A DNA stretch of 64,000 nt from Manis javanica (taxonomy: Eukaryota > Chordata > Mammalia > Pholidota > Manidae). The first letter of the stretch is position 1; every line of letters begins with the position of its first letter. Position numbers and translations under genes: made by a program. Below the pieces are notes generated by a model, which was not told where the DNA came from, made no database searches, and saw only the letters and a list, made by a program, of their open reading frames with translations. Location of the stretch: assembly GCF_040802235.1 (NCBI RefSeq), contig NC_133166.1, forward strand, positions 2,852,001-2,916,000. Direction: 5' to 3'. Shown in pieces: positions 34,540 to 45,936 of the stretch.

Positions 34540-35600
34540 TAAAAAATCATTGATGTATAGTTGATAAAAATGCTGCTTTAGTTACAGGTGTACAATATTG
34601 TGATTTGTCAAATATACATTATGAGTTCTCACCAGTATAATTACAGTTACCATCTGTCACCATGCTAAGTACTTACAATGCTATTGACTGGATTCCCTAT
34701 GCAGTACTGTTCATACCAGTGACTTATTTATTTTATAATTAGAAGTTGGTGCTTCTTTATTCCCTTCATCGATTTCACCCATTCCCCTCAACCACTGCCC
34801 CGCTGTCAACCACCAGTTTGTTCTCTGTATTTATAAGTCTACTTTTGTTTATTTGTTTTGTCTGTTCATTTGTTTAGTTTTTTAGATTCCACATGTAAGT
34901 GAGATCACATGGTATTAATCTCTCTGCATGATTTATCACATGTAGCATATCCTTTATAACCATCCATTTTTGTCACAAGCGACAAGATGTCATGTTTTTA
35001 TGGTTGAGTAATATTCCACTCTATGTAGACCAAACCATCATTTCCATTTACCTACTGATGGACACTCAGGCTGTTTCCATATCTTACCTATTATCTTACC
35101 TATTGTAAAAAATGCTTCAGGAAACAGAGGAGTGCCTATCTCATTTTGAATTTGTGTTTTTGTTTTCATTGAGAAAATACCCAGAGGTAGAATTACTTGG
35201 TCATGTAGTATTTCTATTATTGATTTCCTGAAGAACCTTCATACTGTTTTCCAAGTGGCTCCCCCAATTTACTTATCCACCAGCAGTGCACAAGGATCCC
35301 TTTTTCTCCACATCCTTGCCAACATTTGCCTTTTTCTTGTGTTTTGTTAATAGCCATTCTGACTAGTGTGAGGTGGTATATCTCACTATGGTTTTCATTT
35401 TCATTTCTCTGATGACAAGACATGTTGAGCATCTTTCCATGTGCCTGTTGGTCATCTGTATGTTTCTGAAAAAACTTACTGGTCCTCTGCCCCCTTGGTT
35501 TTTAATTGGATTGTCTGTTTTTGTTTTTGTTTCTGGTGTTGCGTTGTCTGAGTTCTTCATCTATTTGGATATTATTCCCTTATTATTTATATCAAAAAGT
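34540..35600 (-). mobile_element. L1MA-like 3' end and ORF2 tail
   Basis: The tail starts near 34540 as ttttaaaaaatcattgatgta, followed by the L1 3' UTR (caccagtataattacagttacc) and the ORF2 end up to about 35590. Copies are at 43225-44270 (gene 4) and 54585-55620 (gene 5), so it was in the type B ancestor. Confidence 0.8.
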
Positions 35601-36309
35601 TTGAGTATCTAATGTACACAGTTACGCCACATAAAAATAATAACACTTGTATTTCAGCTTCCCCAAGCATATATACATATTCACATATCATAATGTACCA
35701 GAAATCTGAGATACTGCTCACAACAAGGAAGGTAGAGTTAAAGTGTTCTTAAGACAGATATTTTGGTGTATTATTCACTGCTTTATAAATACTCAGCACA
35801 AGGACATGAACGTCCATCTTCTATATGTCAGAATGCCAGTATGATGGATTTTGAAGATGTGTAAGACACAAAAAAGTGTTTTATTAAAAGCCACAAGAAA
35901 AAATTATCTACTGGGATATCCTTTAAAAAGGACTCCCTTAAATTTTAAAGGTAATATTTCACAATGTGAGAACAGTGCTCTGGACATCAGTCTCTTTCCT
36001 TGAAACTTAAGGGCAAATTAAAGTCCATATCAGAAGGATGGTCATTACCTGAACATCTATAAGTTGAAAACAAACAAAAAATGTTTCTAGTCTTCTGTAC
36101 AGTTTATTTCTTTTTTAATTTATTGAAATACAGTTTATATATAGTATTGCTTTCAGATGTACAACAGTGATTTTTGACAATTATATACATTAGTAAATGC
36201 TCACCATGATAATTGTAGTTACCAAGCATTTTATACTTTCATGCTTCCTAAAAGCTTATCATATATAAAAAACAGTTGTCTATAACCTAATTTCTATTTA
36301 TTTGGGGGT
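35601..36309 (-). other. 3' flank of OR gene 3 (type B) with a short L1 tail
   Basis: This probably contains the 3' UTR of gene 3. A truncated L1 3' end lies at 36103-36235 (ttttttaatttattgaaatacag to accaagcat). Gene 4 has it at 44775-44905, but the gene 5 flank reads through without it near 55690, so it arose after the gene 5 split. Confidence 0.65.
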
Positions 36310-37236
36310 TTAGCATAGATCTTTCCATAACTTACGCAGGGCACCTTTTACTTCTTTGTTCCTAAAGCTGTAGATCATAGGGTTCAGCATGGGTATTATC
36401 AAGGTGTAAAATACAGAAGCCATTTTATCAGTGTCAAAGGAATGACTGGATTTGGGCTGCACGTACATGAAGGACAGAGTCACGTACAATAACACTACCA
36501 CCGCCAGGTGGGAGCCACAGGTGGAGAAGGCCTTGTGCCTGCCCTCTGCGGAGTTCATCCCGAGGACAGCCAGAAGGATCAGTGTGTAGGACACAAGGAC
36601 TATCAGAAGGGAAGAAAGCAAGTTAAATGCTGAAAGGATCAGTATTATCAACTCGATTTCCCGTGTGCTTGAGCACAGCAAAGTTAACAAGGGGAGACAG
36701 TCACAGTAGAAGTGATTAATGACATAGCCACAGAAGGATGAAATAAAAATCGTTACAGTGACTAGAAGAGAAACAAACGTGCTGTAGATGAAGGGAACTG
36801 CCACGAGCACCCAGCACACTCTTTGTGACATAATGACCGTGTAGAGCAGGGGGTTACAGATGGCCATGTAGCGGTCATAGGCCATCACCGACAGAACGAA
36901 TAGTTCATTAATGATGAACATATTGAGGAAAGCTAGCTGTGTGGTGCACCAATTATAGGGGATTGTGTGTTGATTAGCTAGAAAATTTACCAACATTTTG
37001 GGTCCCACAGCTGTTGCATAACCGAGGTCAGTGAGAGCCAGGTGTCTGAGGAAGAAGTACATGGGAGTCTGGAGCCTGGGGTCCACCTTGGTGAGGATGA
37101 TCAGGCCCAAGTTGCCCAGCACTGAGATAGCATAGATGGTGAGGAAGAGCCCAAATAAAGGGGCCTGCAGCTCAGGGCGGTCTGTGATCCCCAGGAGGAT
37201 GAATTCACTCAGAACTGTTAGGTTGTGGTTTTCCAT
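36310..37236 (-). CDS. OR8K: Olfactory receptor 8K-like, gene 3 (intact, chimeric)
   Basis: 308 residues, the shortest of the five: it stops at LRKLWKDLC, about five residues early, and lacks the asparagine after CGY in extracellular loop 2 (residue 172; a three-base in-frame deletion near 36724). Kept features include N5-L-T, GN, PMYFFL, C97, MAYDRYMAIC (M at position 124 where others have V), KAFSTCGSHL and PMLNPMIYSFRN (F for L). The N-terminus MENHNLTVLSEF and the 5' flank are of the gene 1/2 type, whereas NFLANQHTIPYNWC and the rest are of the gene 4/5 type; a gene 2-like patch occurs at YSTFVSLLVTV. The acceptor ends at 37260, 23 nt before the ATG, and the intron is 2896 bp. It could be functional; the loop deletion may alter ligand choice. 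Confidence 0.93.
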   Translation of the reverse strand: MENHNLTVLSEFILLGITDRPELQAPLFGLFLTIYAISVLGNLGLIILTKVDPRLQTPMYFFLRHLALTDLGYATAVGPKMLVNFLANQHTIPYNWCTTQLAFLNMFIINELFVLSVMAYDRYMAICNPLLYTVIMSQRVCWVLVAVPFIYSTFVSLLVTVTIFISSFCGYVINHFYCDCLPLLTLLCSSTREIELIILILSAFNLLSSLLIVLVSYTLILLAVLGMNSAEGRHKAFSTCGSHLAVVVLLYVTLSFMYVQPKSSHSFDTDKMASVFYTLIIPMLNPMIYSFRNKEVKGALRKLWKDLC

Positions 37237-37261
37237 CCAGGTCTACTGGAAAATCTATTCT

Positions 37262-40153
37262 GGATAGAGACATTGGCATAGTAAAAAGCTTCCTTTTAGG
37301 ATCATCTGGAAGGGTTTTAGGGTATGAAACTATTATAAATAAGGTAATTCTAAATTTCCATTTCAGTGTACTTTCGAGTAAACCTACCTCCTTCAGTAAA
37401 ATCTATACAACAATCAAACACACACTCACACTCACATATGTATATCTAGAGAGAGGGTTGGGGGAGAACGTGAAAGCGATAGGGTTGGGGACAGGATAGA
37501 TCAGTGCTTTTCCAGTGGGAAGATTTGTCTCCCAAGAAACACTGGTATGTTGTGGGGCTTTTCGGTTGTCACTATTGCAGTGAGGGATCTTTAGGAATAT
37601 TATTGTTAGCGCCCAATGATGCTGGTAATTGTCTTACTATATTAGTGCAGCCCCCACAACAAAGAAGTATCCAGCCTCTGATGTCAATAGGGCCAAGGTG
37701 GCAAACACTTATTAGGATAGATAGATGATACAGATATAGGTATAGACACATACAGTGAAGAGATATAAGAAACAAATTTTTAAGTGGCAGAACTTTCGTT
37801 AGTAGGTATAGATAATGTTAAACCCTCTGTCTTTTATATAATGACAATTACACAATTAAATTTACCAACTTGCAATCACATAATATAATATCGATTAATT
37901 TCATAATAAAAAATTCAAAACAGAAAGTCCAATAATCTGTGGAAACATTTAAAAGCATTTAGTGTAAAACATAGTACTTTATGACCATAGGTAATACAAA
38001 TGGAAGCAACACATTTGGGTGATAAACAGATCATAGTAGAGATTATTTGTCATTCACAGGGAAATATCCTAGGAAATATACATATGTAGATGCAGTCACT
38101 GCTATACCTACAATTCTGGAATAGACAAAGGAATACTATGAGCAAATGATGTATCATCTTACTCTCCTTTTCCATATCTGCAAAATCAACCCTTTCTTTT
38201 TTTGCAGGGCTGTTGGGATAAATGAGAATTAAATGTTTCAGTGTTTTGTGGTGCCTGCAAATATCCTTCACGCAGTGGGTATTGTTTTTTTCTTTTTTCA
38301 TTTTGGTTTTTAAGTGGATAGAGTATGTTGTTTGAAATGAATTTTTACATATGTACCTACAAATGCTTTTTTGTTACTTAATTTGTTGGTCTGTGTTACA
38401 ATAATGAAGAGATCAAGTGGTGCGTTATCCAAGTAACTGTCCCCAGACCCTGCCCCCCCATATCCCAACTCCACAACTAAAATTGGACCATCAATGTGTT
38501 GTTCTTTTGGATAATTTATTTCTTCCTCACATAATATATTTAATAAAAATTCACCTTAAACTAAAATATTTCCTCCTGCCCATGTGTATTTTCATTATAA
38601 CTGACATATACTCTGTTGTTTGCAAAACGCCAAGTATATATTGGAGGAGTCTAGAATAGTTTGAGGAAATTCAGCAAATTGGGAAGAAGTGGGGCCACCT
38701 GAATTGTTTTTTTTGTAATGATATTTCATAAAAATTCCCTTTGGATCCCCTACTTTAAAGGAAAAATTCTAAAGTTTTTTATATATATAAAAATATATAT
38801 ATAGTAATATTACACAACTGCAAGATGAAATGTACAGATGGTAGATAGATGAATAGATAGACATGATAGATGGATAGATGGATGTAGAAGTATTTAGATT
38901 CTGAGATTTTAATTTAACTTTGTCTTTACATTAAGGCAAAAAAGAACCCCTCTGTATTGTTACCTAGCATATCATACAGACAAATATAAGTATAGTGAAA
39001 TAAAAATGTATAGAAATATCCCTAATAAGTAGCTAATTTTTTAAATGTATGTCAAAATAGAATGAGGATGGTGGGTTAAATTAAAAGCATTAATGGTTTA
39101 AAAATATAATATCAGTGCTTCCTTAGAAGGAAGGAAGATCCTGAACACAGGGAAAATAGCAGTGTCAGGAGTCTATGAATGAGAAATAACAAGAAAGCAA
39201 ATAGAAAAATACATCATTTTAAGCATGTTTATAGTAAATCCACACTGATCTCACATGAAACACTGTTTATAAGATTGTGAGTTTCTGATAGCTACTCTGA
39301 ACCCAAGTATTTGCCTTATTTCCAAAATGTTGGACTGCTGCTAGGAAATTCCACTTAAAGGGATGGAATAAGAAGCAATACCAATCTTGGTTTGATGAAA
39401 AACGAAGGAAATAACATTTCATTGGTAAGTGCTGACTTCTTGATGTAAAGGAGGATAGAAACTTCTTCTCACCAGCTTTAAATGTCTATATAAAGCATGA
39501 AATTATATGTGCTTTCTGTCAGATTCCATTGGAAACATGTACATTATTCCATCACCATAAACTTGAGAACTTAAATCTCTCCTAACCTTCAAACATTGCC
39601 TTTCACTTCTCAGTGTAGGTAAGTTCCTCTTTTTGCACATCAATATTCAGAAATAATTTACATTTATACATTGATTCAAATAATGAATTATTAAGATATT
39701 TTTGAGCAAAGGAATACAATCAGTCTACTGTCACTAAATGACTGAGGACTTGCAAGGACATCAAACTAGAAACTGAGTGACTACTATTTCATAAATCTGC
39801 CATTATTTTTATTTTGTACTCCTGACTGTTTAGTCAGGCTCTGTCGCCTCTCAGTTGTGACCTCCATCATTCATATGATGACATATTTATGGGACATGAA
39901 CTCACATAAGCAATACGGCACTGACATTTCAAACAGTATTAGATTTTCAGAAAATATTGGACAAATAATCTCAAGAAAAAGGAGAACAGGCCTACTCTGT
40001 CATGAATTATAAACTATAGAATGAACACAGACACGAATCATAAATCTTTATATTTGCTGTGCTTTGGCATAGAATAAAAAGTGTTACCTTGCAAATGCCA
40101 CCAAAACTGTTTGGACACGGGTATAACACAGCACCACGTGAGGTATTCTGCTT
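37262..40153 (-). other. Predicted 5' UTR intron of gene 3
   Basis: Type I intron, 2896 bp, with the hAT-like copy at 37502-37707. No coding region is seen. Confidence 0.6.
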
Positions 40154-40155
40154 AC

Positions 40156-40295
40156 CTGTGATGAAACCTCTGTCTTGGTTCCCCACGTGCTTCATAACGT
40201 GGCAGAGGAAGAACAATTTATGGGTTCTTCTCCCCCTCTGAGACTCTCCCTAAAGCGATGCCAAGCAATTTCCTGATTATCCCTGAAGCATTTAT
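40156..40295 (-). promoter_or_regulatory. Predicted promoter and noncoding exon 1 of gene 3
   Basis: Donor CACAG/GTAAGC (GT at 40155-40154), nearly identical to the gene 2 module. The O/E-like site (40246-40257) again reads CTCCCTAAAGCG, and ccaagcaattt follows. Confidence 0.55.
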
Positions 40296-40431
40296 TAATT
40301 TCATCGAATTCAGGGGAGTCTGTTTATTAATGGTCTAGAACAATTCGTATTCACCTGTGAGCTGGATGTTTTGTTTGTGTAGTATTACATTTATACGTTT
40401 AATTCTTGATTCACTTTGTTTTCTCCCCATT

Positions 40432-40992
40432 TTGGTAGTTAATTTTTTAATCCACTTGGCTAGGCTACAATGTCCCATTGTTTAGTCAAAACTCAGTCTA
40501 GATGACACGAAGATATTTTTAGTTGGTTCACATTTAAATCAATAGATTCTGAGTACAGACAATTATCCTCCAGAATGTGGTGGGCCTCATCCAATCAGTT
40601 GAAGACCTTAGAACAAAGACTGATTTCTCCCAAAGAAAAGGAATTTGCTCCAGACTGCATAATCGGAATTTACATTAGTTTTCCACTTTTGTGTCCCAAC
40701 AGCAGTACCCACTCTTGCAGTGCCAGCCTTTCCACAGATGTTGCCTTGCCAGGCCCAACAGCTGCATGAGTTTGTTCCTTAAAATGACCCTTTCTCTCTG
40801 TCTTATATATAGGCCACATGCACATGTATATAAAATAATATAAAACATTATATAAGTATTAAATGTGTATGTAAATATTTATATAAATACATATACAAAT
40901 GAATGTATATAAATATAAATAACTATTCCCGGAACTAAAATATGTATATAAATCTCTTGTTGGTTCTCTTTTTAGAGTATCTTCATTAACAT
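40432..40992 (+). mobile_element. MLT2-type (ERVL) solo LTR fossil, copy in gene 3 unit
   Basis: Third copy of the element at 19692-20364 and 31757-32320, inherited by duplication; ancient and broken. Confidence 0.6.
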
Positions 40993-42789
40993 AATCATAT
41001 AGGGAACTTGATTAATATTTGTGCAAGAAGCTTGTCAGTATTCCTCCAGTTCCATCATGGTTTCCCTCTATTGGGTGACACAATGGAGTCTTTTATAAAC
41101 ACTGTCCTATTGCATAATTTAACATACACATGAACTAAATAATGTATTATGTATATAATGTGTCTTCTCAAATTTTTCTGATTATTTTTCTCTTTGACCC
41201 TAAGAAAGGAATTAATTACTCCTGTTACTCATCCTTAACTCACAGAATTATTATCCATTAGGTCTTCTCTGTCATTATATTTGCCTTTATTGCATTTATA
41301 TTTTTCTTGTTCTTCCATCATGCCTAATACCCACTCCAGTTATTCCTATCTGCCTTGGCACACAGCCTCCTGTGCTTGTTTTATGTCCTGCATTACCAAC
41401 GTATTCTGCAGAAATGTAATATCTTACATGCATATGTTTGGTTATGTTATTCTGCTATAAATTGAGTGGTCATATTTTAAGTCATTTAATGGTCTGTGAG
41501 GTGTTCATGTTGTGATTTTTTTTTTTTTGCTTCTTTCTTCCTTACAGTGAAAAGTATATAACGAATTCCATGGATCTATTCTTTGTTGATAGCTGTTTGT
41601 TTGTTTATACCTCCAGTTATCACTAACACTGCTACAACCTAGAGTTCACTGAAAAGCCTTGACTTGAATGGTAAAGTGTTGTCAACAAAATTATCCATGA
41701 TGTACATTTCACGTCTGCCCCTGTGTACATGTATGTTGATGTACATATAGATCCACCTACACATATACCCACACACAAGCACCTACAGTAGACAGACCTC
41801 TTAGAAATAGAAAATATAATGCATTTAATTTTGTTAACTACTTCAGATTGGTTGCACCAATATCCTCCTCCAGCCGCCAATGGATGAGGTTCTTAGATCT
41901 GCAAAAAATTAGAGGACTTGCGTTATGTTCTTTCTTATTAATGGGATAATATTGTAAAATGTGTGTTTCTATTGTTGACTTATCCCCCAGGTTTTGGTTT
42001 GAATTCTTGTCATGTTTAGTACTTATGTAGAAAAACTTCATATAGGAATCATTGATAATAATAAACTGTGTGTAAAATCTGGTAAGTTTTGAAATGTGTG
42101 TACCTGAAAAATCATCAAAATACTCAAGATAATGAACACATCCATCACCACCACCATGTTTCATAGTATCTGTCTACTTAATATTTCCATTCTACCACTT
42201 CCTAACTTATGATGTCCCAGGCCGTCTTAGGTTTGATGTTTTTAACTTTTATTTTGAAATAACTATAGAATTACAAAAAGTTGCAAAAACAGAGTCCAGA
42301 GAGTTCCTGTGTCCCATTCAGATTCCCCTAGTGGTAACAACTCACTTCTATTTGATAAATACAAATGTTTATTTTTAGATTTATTGCTATTAAACATCAT
42401 ACAATGTTTGTTATTTTGTGACCCTCTTTAAGAAAACTTGGCTTATCCCAAGTTATGATTATTTCACTTTTCTTCTAGAAAAGATGTGGCTTAACTTTCA
42501 CATTTATATTCATAATACATCTCAATTAATTGATTACATGATGTAGTTCAATGACTAAGGTACGTGTTTTATATAGGTGACCTCAATTAACTAGGTCAAC
42601 TTGGGACAAGCTCTCCTTTTCTCACTACATTGCAGGAGAGTTTTGTTTTAAATCAAAGCTACATGTGTGAGTCTATTTTTGGACTTTATATTTATTTTCA
42701 GGTATCTCTCCTTACATGCATGATGACTTAATTTTTTAAAGGATCTACTTTATTAAAGGTATTCATATATATATATTACTGGAAGTCCT
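40993..42789. other. Flank DNA, copy of 32321-34089
   Basis: No gene. The empty site of the gene 1 solo LTR is at 41431-41435, and an L1M 3' fragment is at about 42070-42350. Confidence 0.5.
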
Positions 42790-44270
42790 TTATCTTTCTT
42801 CTAAGATATGTCCCTGTTATTGTAGATCCTTTGCAATTCTACATCATAAATTTTGATAACTGAGTTTTTAAAAAAACAATTGGAATTTTGATTTCTATTG
42901 CAAAAAATCTATAGGAAAATTTGGGGAGAACTGACCTCATCACAATATGTATATCTTCCAATCAATGGACATGATATATTGCTACATGCATATGTTTTTA
43001 ATAACTCAATAGTTTTTTTGTAGTTTCTAGCAATAAAATCATGCAAATCATTTATTAGATTTTTCAGTGTATTTTATATTTTCTACTTTAATTGAGAATT
43101 AAAGTTTCATTTTTACCTGTTTTTGCTAATTATAGCAAAATAATTTTTTATATGCTGATTGTTTATCTAATAACCTTGAAAAATTTACTTATGATTTGTA
43201 ATGTTTGAGCTTGAAGGTTCTTTTAAAAAATCATTGAAGCATAGTTGACAAAAATACTGCTTTAGTTACAGGTGTACAATATTCTGATTTGACAAATATA
43301 CATTATGAAATTCTCACCAGTATAATTACAGTTACCATCTGTCACCATACTAAGTACTTACAGTATTATTGACTAGAATCCCTATGCAATACTGTTCATA
43401 GCAGTGACTTATTTATTTTATAATTGGAAGTTGGTACTTCTTTATCCCCTTCATCGATTTCACCCATTCCCCTCAACCACTGCCCCGCTGTCAACCACCA
43501 GTTTGTTCTCTGTATTTGTACATCTAGTTTTGTTTATTTGGTTTGTTTGTTCATTTGTTTAGGTTTTTAGATTCCACATGTGAGATCACATGGTATTAAT
43601 CTCTCTGCATGATTTATCACATGTAGCATATCCTTTATAATCATCCATTTTTGTCACAAGTGACAAGATGTCATCTTTTTAATGGCTGAGTAATATTCCA
43701 CTCTATGTAAACCAAACCATCATTTCCGTTTACCTACTGATGGACACTCAGGCTGTTTCCATATCTTACCTATTGTAAATAATGCTTCAAGAAACAGAGA
43801 GCATATGTCATTTTGCATATGTCATTTTGAATTTGTGTTTTTTTTTTCATTGAGAAAATACCCAGATGTAGAGTTATTTGGTCATGTAGTATTTCTATCT
43901 TTAATCTCCTGAAGAACCTCCATACTGTTTTCCAAGTGGCTCCCCCAATTTACTTATCCACTGGCAGTGCACAAGGATCCCTTTTTCTCCACATCCTTGC
44001 CAACATTTGCCTTTTTCTTGTGTTTTGTTAATAGCCATTCTGACTAGTGTGAGGTGGAATATCTCACTGTGGTTTTCATTTGCATTTCTCTGATGACTAG
44101 TGATGTTGAGCATCTTCCCATGTGCCTGTTTGTCATATGTACGTTTCTGAAAAAACTTACTGGTCCTCTGCCCCTTGGTTTTTAATTGGATTGTGTGTTT
44201 TTGTTTTTGTTTCTGGTGTTGCATTGTCTGAGTTCTTCATCTATTTGGATATTATTCCCTTATAATTTAA
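42790..44270 (-). mobile_element. L1M ORF2 fragment plus L1MA-like 3' half, gene 4 unit
   Basis: The L1M part (42790-43215) and the L1MA-like part (43225-44270) repeat 34090-35600 in order. In the L1MA part a minus-strand frame of about 107 codons (44224-43901) is old ORF2 read by chance, not a gene. Confidence 0.8.
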
Positions 44271-44966
44271 TTCAAAAAGTTTGAGTATCTAATGTACACA
44301 GTTATACCACATAAAAATAATAACACTTGTATTTCAGCTTCCCCAAGCATATATACATGTTTGCATATCATAAAGTACTAGAAATCTGAGATACTGCTCA
44401 CAACAAGGAAGGTAGGGTTAAAGTGTTCTTAAGACAGATATTTCGGTGTATTATTCACTGCTTTATAAATACTCAGCACAAGGACATTAATGTCCATCTT
44501 CTATATGTCAGAATGCCAGTATGATGGATTTTAAAGATGTGTAAGACACAAAAAATATTTTATTAAAAGACACAGGAAGAAATTATCTACTGGGATATCC
44601 TTTAAAAAGGACTCCCTTAAATTTTAAAGGTAATATATTGCAGTGCGAGAACAGTGCTCTGGACATCAGTCTCTTTCCTTGAAACTTAAGGACAAATCAA
44701 AGTTCATATCAGAACGATGGTCATTACCTGAACATCTAAAAGTTGAAAACAAACAAAAAATGTTTCTAGTCTTCTGTACTGTTTTTTTTAATTTATTAAA
44801 ATACAGTTGATATATAGTATTGCTTTCAGATGTACAACAGTGATTTTTGACAATTATATACATTAGTAAATGCTCACCATGATAATTGTAGTTACCAAGC
44901 ATTTTATACTTTCATGCTTCCTAAAAGCTTATCATACATAAAAAACAGTAGTCTACAACCTGATTT
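44271..44966 (-). other. 3' flank of OR gene 4 (type B)
   Basis: A copy of the gene 3 3' flank with the same short L1 tail (44775-44905). It probably includes the 3' UTR of gene 4. Confidence 0.6.
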
Positions 44967-45911
44967 CTATTTATTTGGGTATTTTGCATAGATTTTCCAT
45001 ATTCTATGCAGGGCACCTTTTACTTCTTTGTTCCTCAAGCTATAGATCATGGGGTTCAGCATGGGTATTATCAAGGTGTAAAATACAGAGGCCATTTTAT
45101 CAGTGTCAAAGGAATGACTGGATTTGGGCTGTACATACATGAAGGACAGAGTCGCGTAAAATATCACAACCACCGTCAGGTGGGAGCCACAGGTGGAGAA
45201 GGCCTTGTGCCTGCCCTCTGCGGAGTTCATCCCAAGGACAGCCAGAAGGATCAGTGCGTAGGACACGAGGAGTATCAGAAGGGAAGAAAGCAAGTTAAAT
45301 GCTGAAATGATCAGTATTATCAACTCGATTTCCTGTGTGCTTGAGCACAGCAAAGTTAACAAAGGGAGACTGTCACAGTAGAAGTGATTAATGACATTAT
45401 AGCCACAGAAGGATGAAATGAAAATCTTTACAGTGACTAGAAGAGAATCGAATGCGCTTAAGAGGTGAGGGACCACTACGAGCACCCAGCACACTCTTTG
45501 TGACATGATGACCGTGTAGAGCAGGGGGTTACAGATGGCCACGTAGCGGTCATAGGCCATTGCAGACAGAATGAATAGTTCATTAATGATGAACATATTG
45601 AGGAAAGCTAACTGTGCAGCGCACCAGTTATAGGGAATTGTGTGATGATTAGCTAGAAAATTTACCAACATTTTAGGTCCCACAGCTGTTGAATAACCGA
45701 GGTCAGTGAGAGCCAGGTGTCTGAGGAAGAAGTACATGGGGGTCTGGAGCCTGGGGTCCACCTTGGTGAGGATGATCAGGCCCAAGTTGCCCAGCACTGA
45801 GATCATGTAGATGGTGAGGAAGAGCCCAAATAAAGGGGCCTGCAGCTCAGGGCGGTCTGTGATCCCCAGGAGGATGAACTCGTTCAGCACTGTTAGATTG
45901 AGTTTTTTCAT
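44967..45911 (-). CDS. OR8K: Olfactory receptor 8K-like, gene 4 (intact)
   Basis: 314 residues. The N-terminus is unusual, MKKLNLTVLNEF, where the others start MENH; the sequon N5-L-T is kept. GN, PMYFFL, C97, MAYDRYVAIC, KAFSTCGSHL and PMLNPMIYSLRN are all present. The TM4/loop 2 border reads VPHLLSAFDSLLV, with an acidic D not seen in the others. The C-terminus is LHRIWKIYAKYPNK, with a longer basic tail. The start is fixed by the conserved position relative to the acceptor (ends at 45935, 23 nt before the ATG). The predicted donor is at 48464-48463, giving an intron of 2530 bp (type II). Body and 3' flank are closest to gene 3, and the 5' flank to gene 5. A likely functional odorant receptor, ligand unknown. 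Confidence 0.95.
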   Translation of the reverse strand: MKKLNLTVLNEFILLGITDRPELQAPLFGLFLTIYMISVLGNLGLIILTKVDPRLQTPMYFFLRHLALTDLGYSTAVGPKMLVNFLANHHTIPYNWCAAQLAFLNMFIINELFILSAMAYDRYVAICNPLLYTVIMSQRVCWVLVVVPHLLSAFDSLLVTVKIFISSFCGYNVINHFYCDSLPLLTLLCSSTQEIELIILIISAFNLLSSLLILLVSYALILLAVLGMNSAEGRHKAFSTCGSHLTVVVIFYATLSFMYVQPKSSHSFDTDKMASVFYTLIIPMLNPMIYSLRNKEVKGALHRIWKIYAKYPNK

Positions 45912-45936
45912 TCAGGCTCATTGGAAAACCTATTCT

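Larger units (their letters stand above)
29498..36309. repeat. Tandem segmental duplication, copy 1
   Basis: From just upstream of gene 2 to just downstream of gene 3, this repeats as 37237-44966 between genes 3 and 4. The offset is about 7740 bp up to 30607 and about 8660-8690 bp beyond it; the step is a deletion of about 940 bp here relative to 38345-39285. Long stretches (for example 31060-31700, 32880-33660 and 34540-35600) differ by only a few percent, so the event is recent compared with the gene 1 split. Confidence 0.85.
37237..44966. repeat. Tandem segmental duplication, copy 2
   Basis: Partner of 29498-36309, keeping the 0.9 kb (38345-39285) missing from copy 1. That segment is also present in the gene 1 flank (about 17530-18450), so the change in copy 1 was a deletion, not an insertion here. 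A GATA-type repeat is at about 38838-38883. Confidence 0.85.

Noticed and set aside
45006-45305. 99-codon plus-strand frame, with a near copy at 55827-56126
   Set aside because: Both are antisense to the end of OR genes 4 and 5; their likeness reflects OR homology, not a separate gene.
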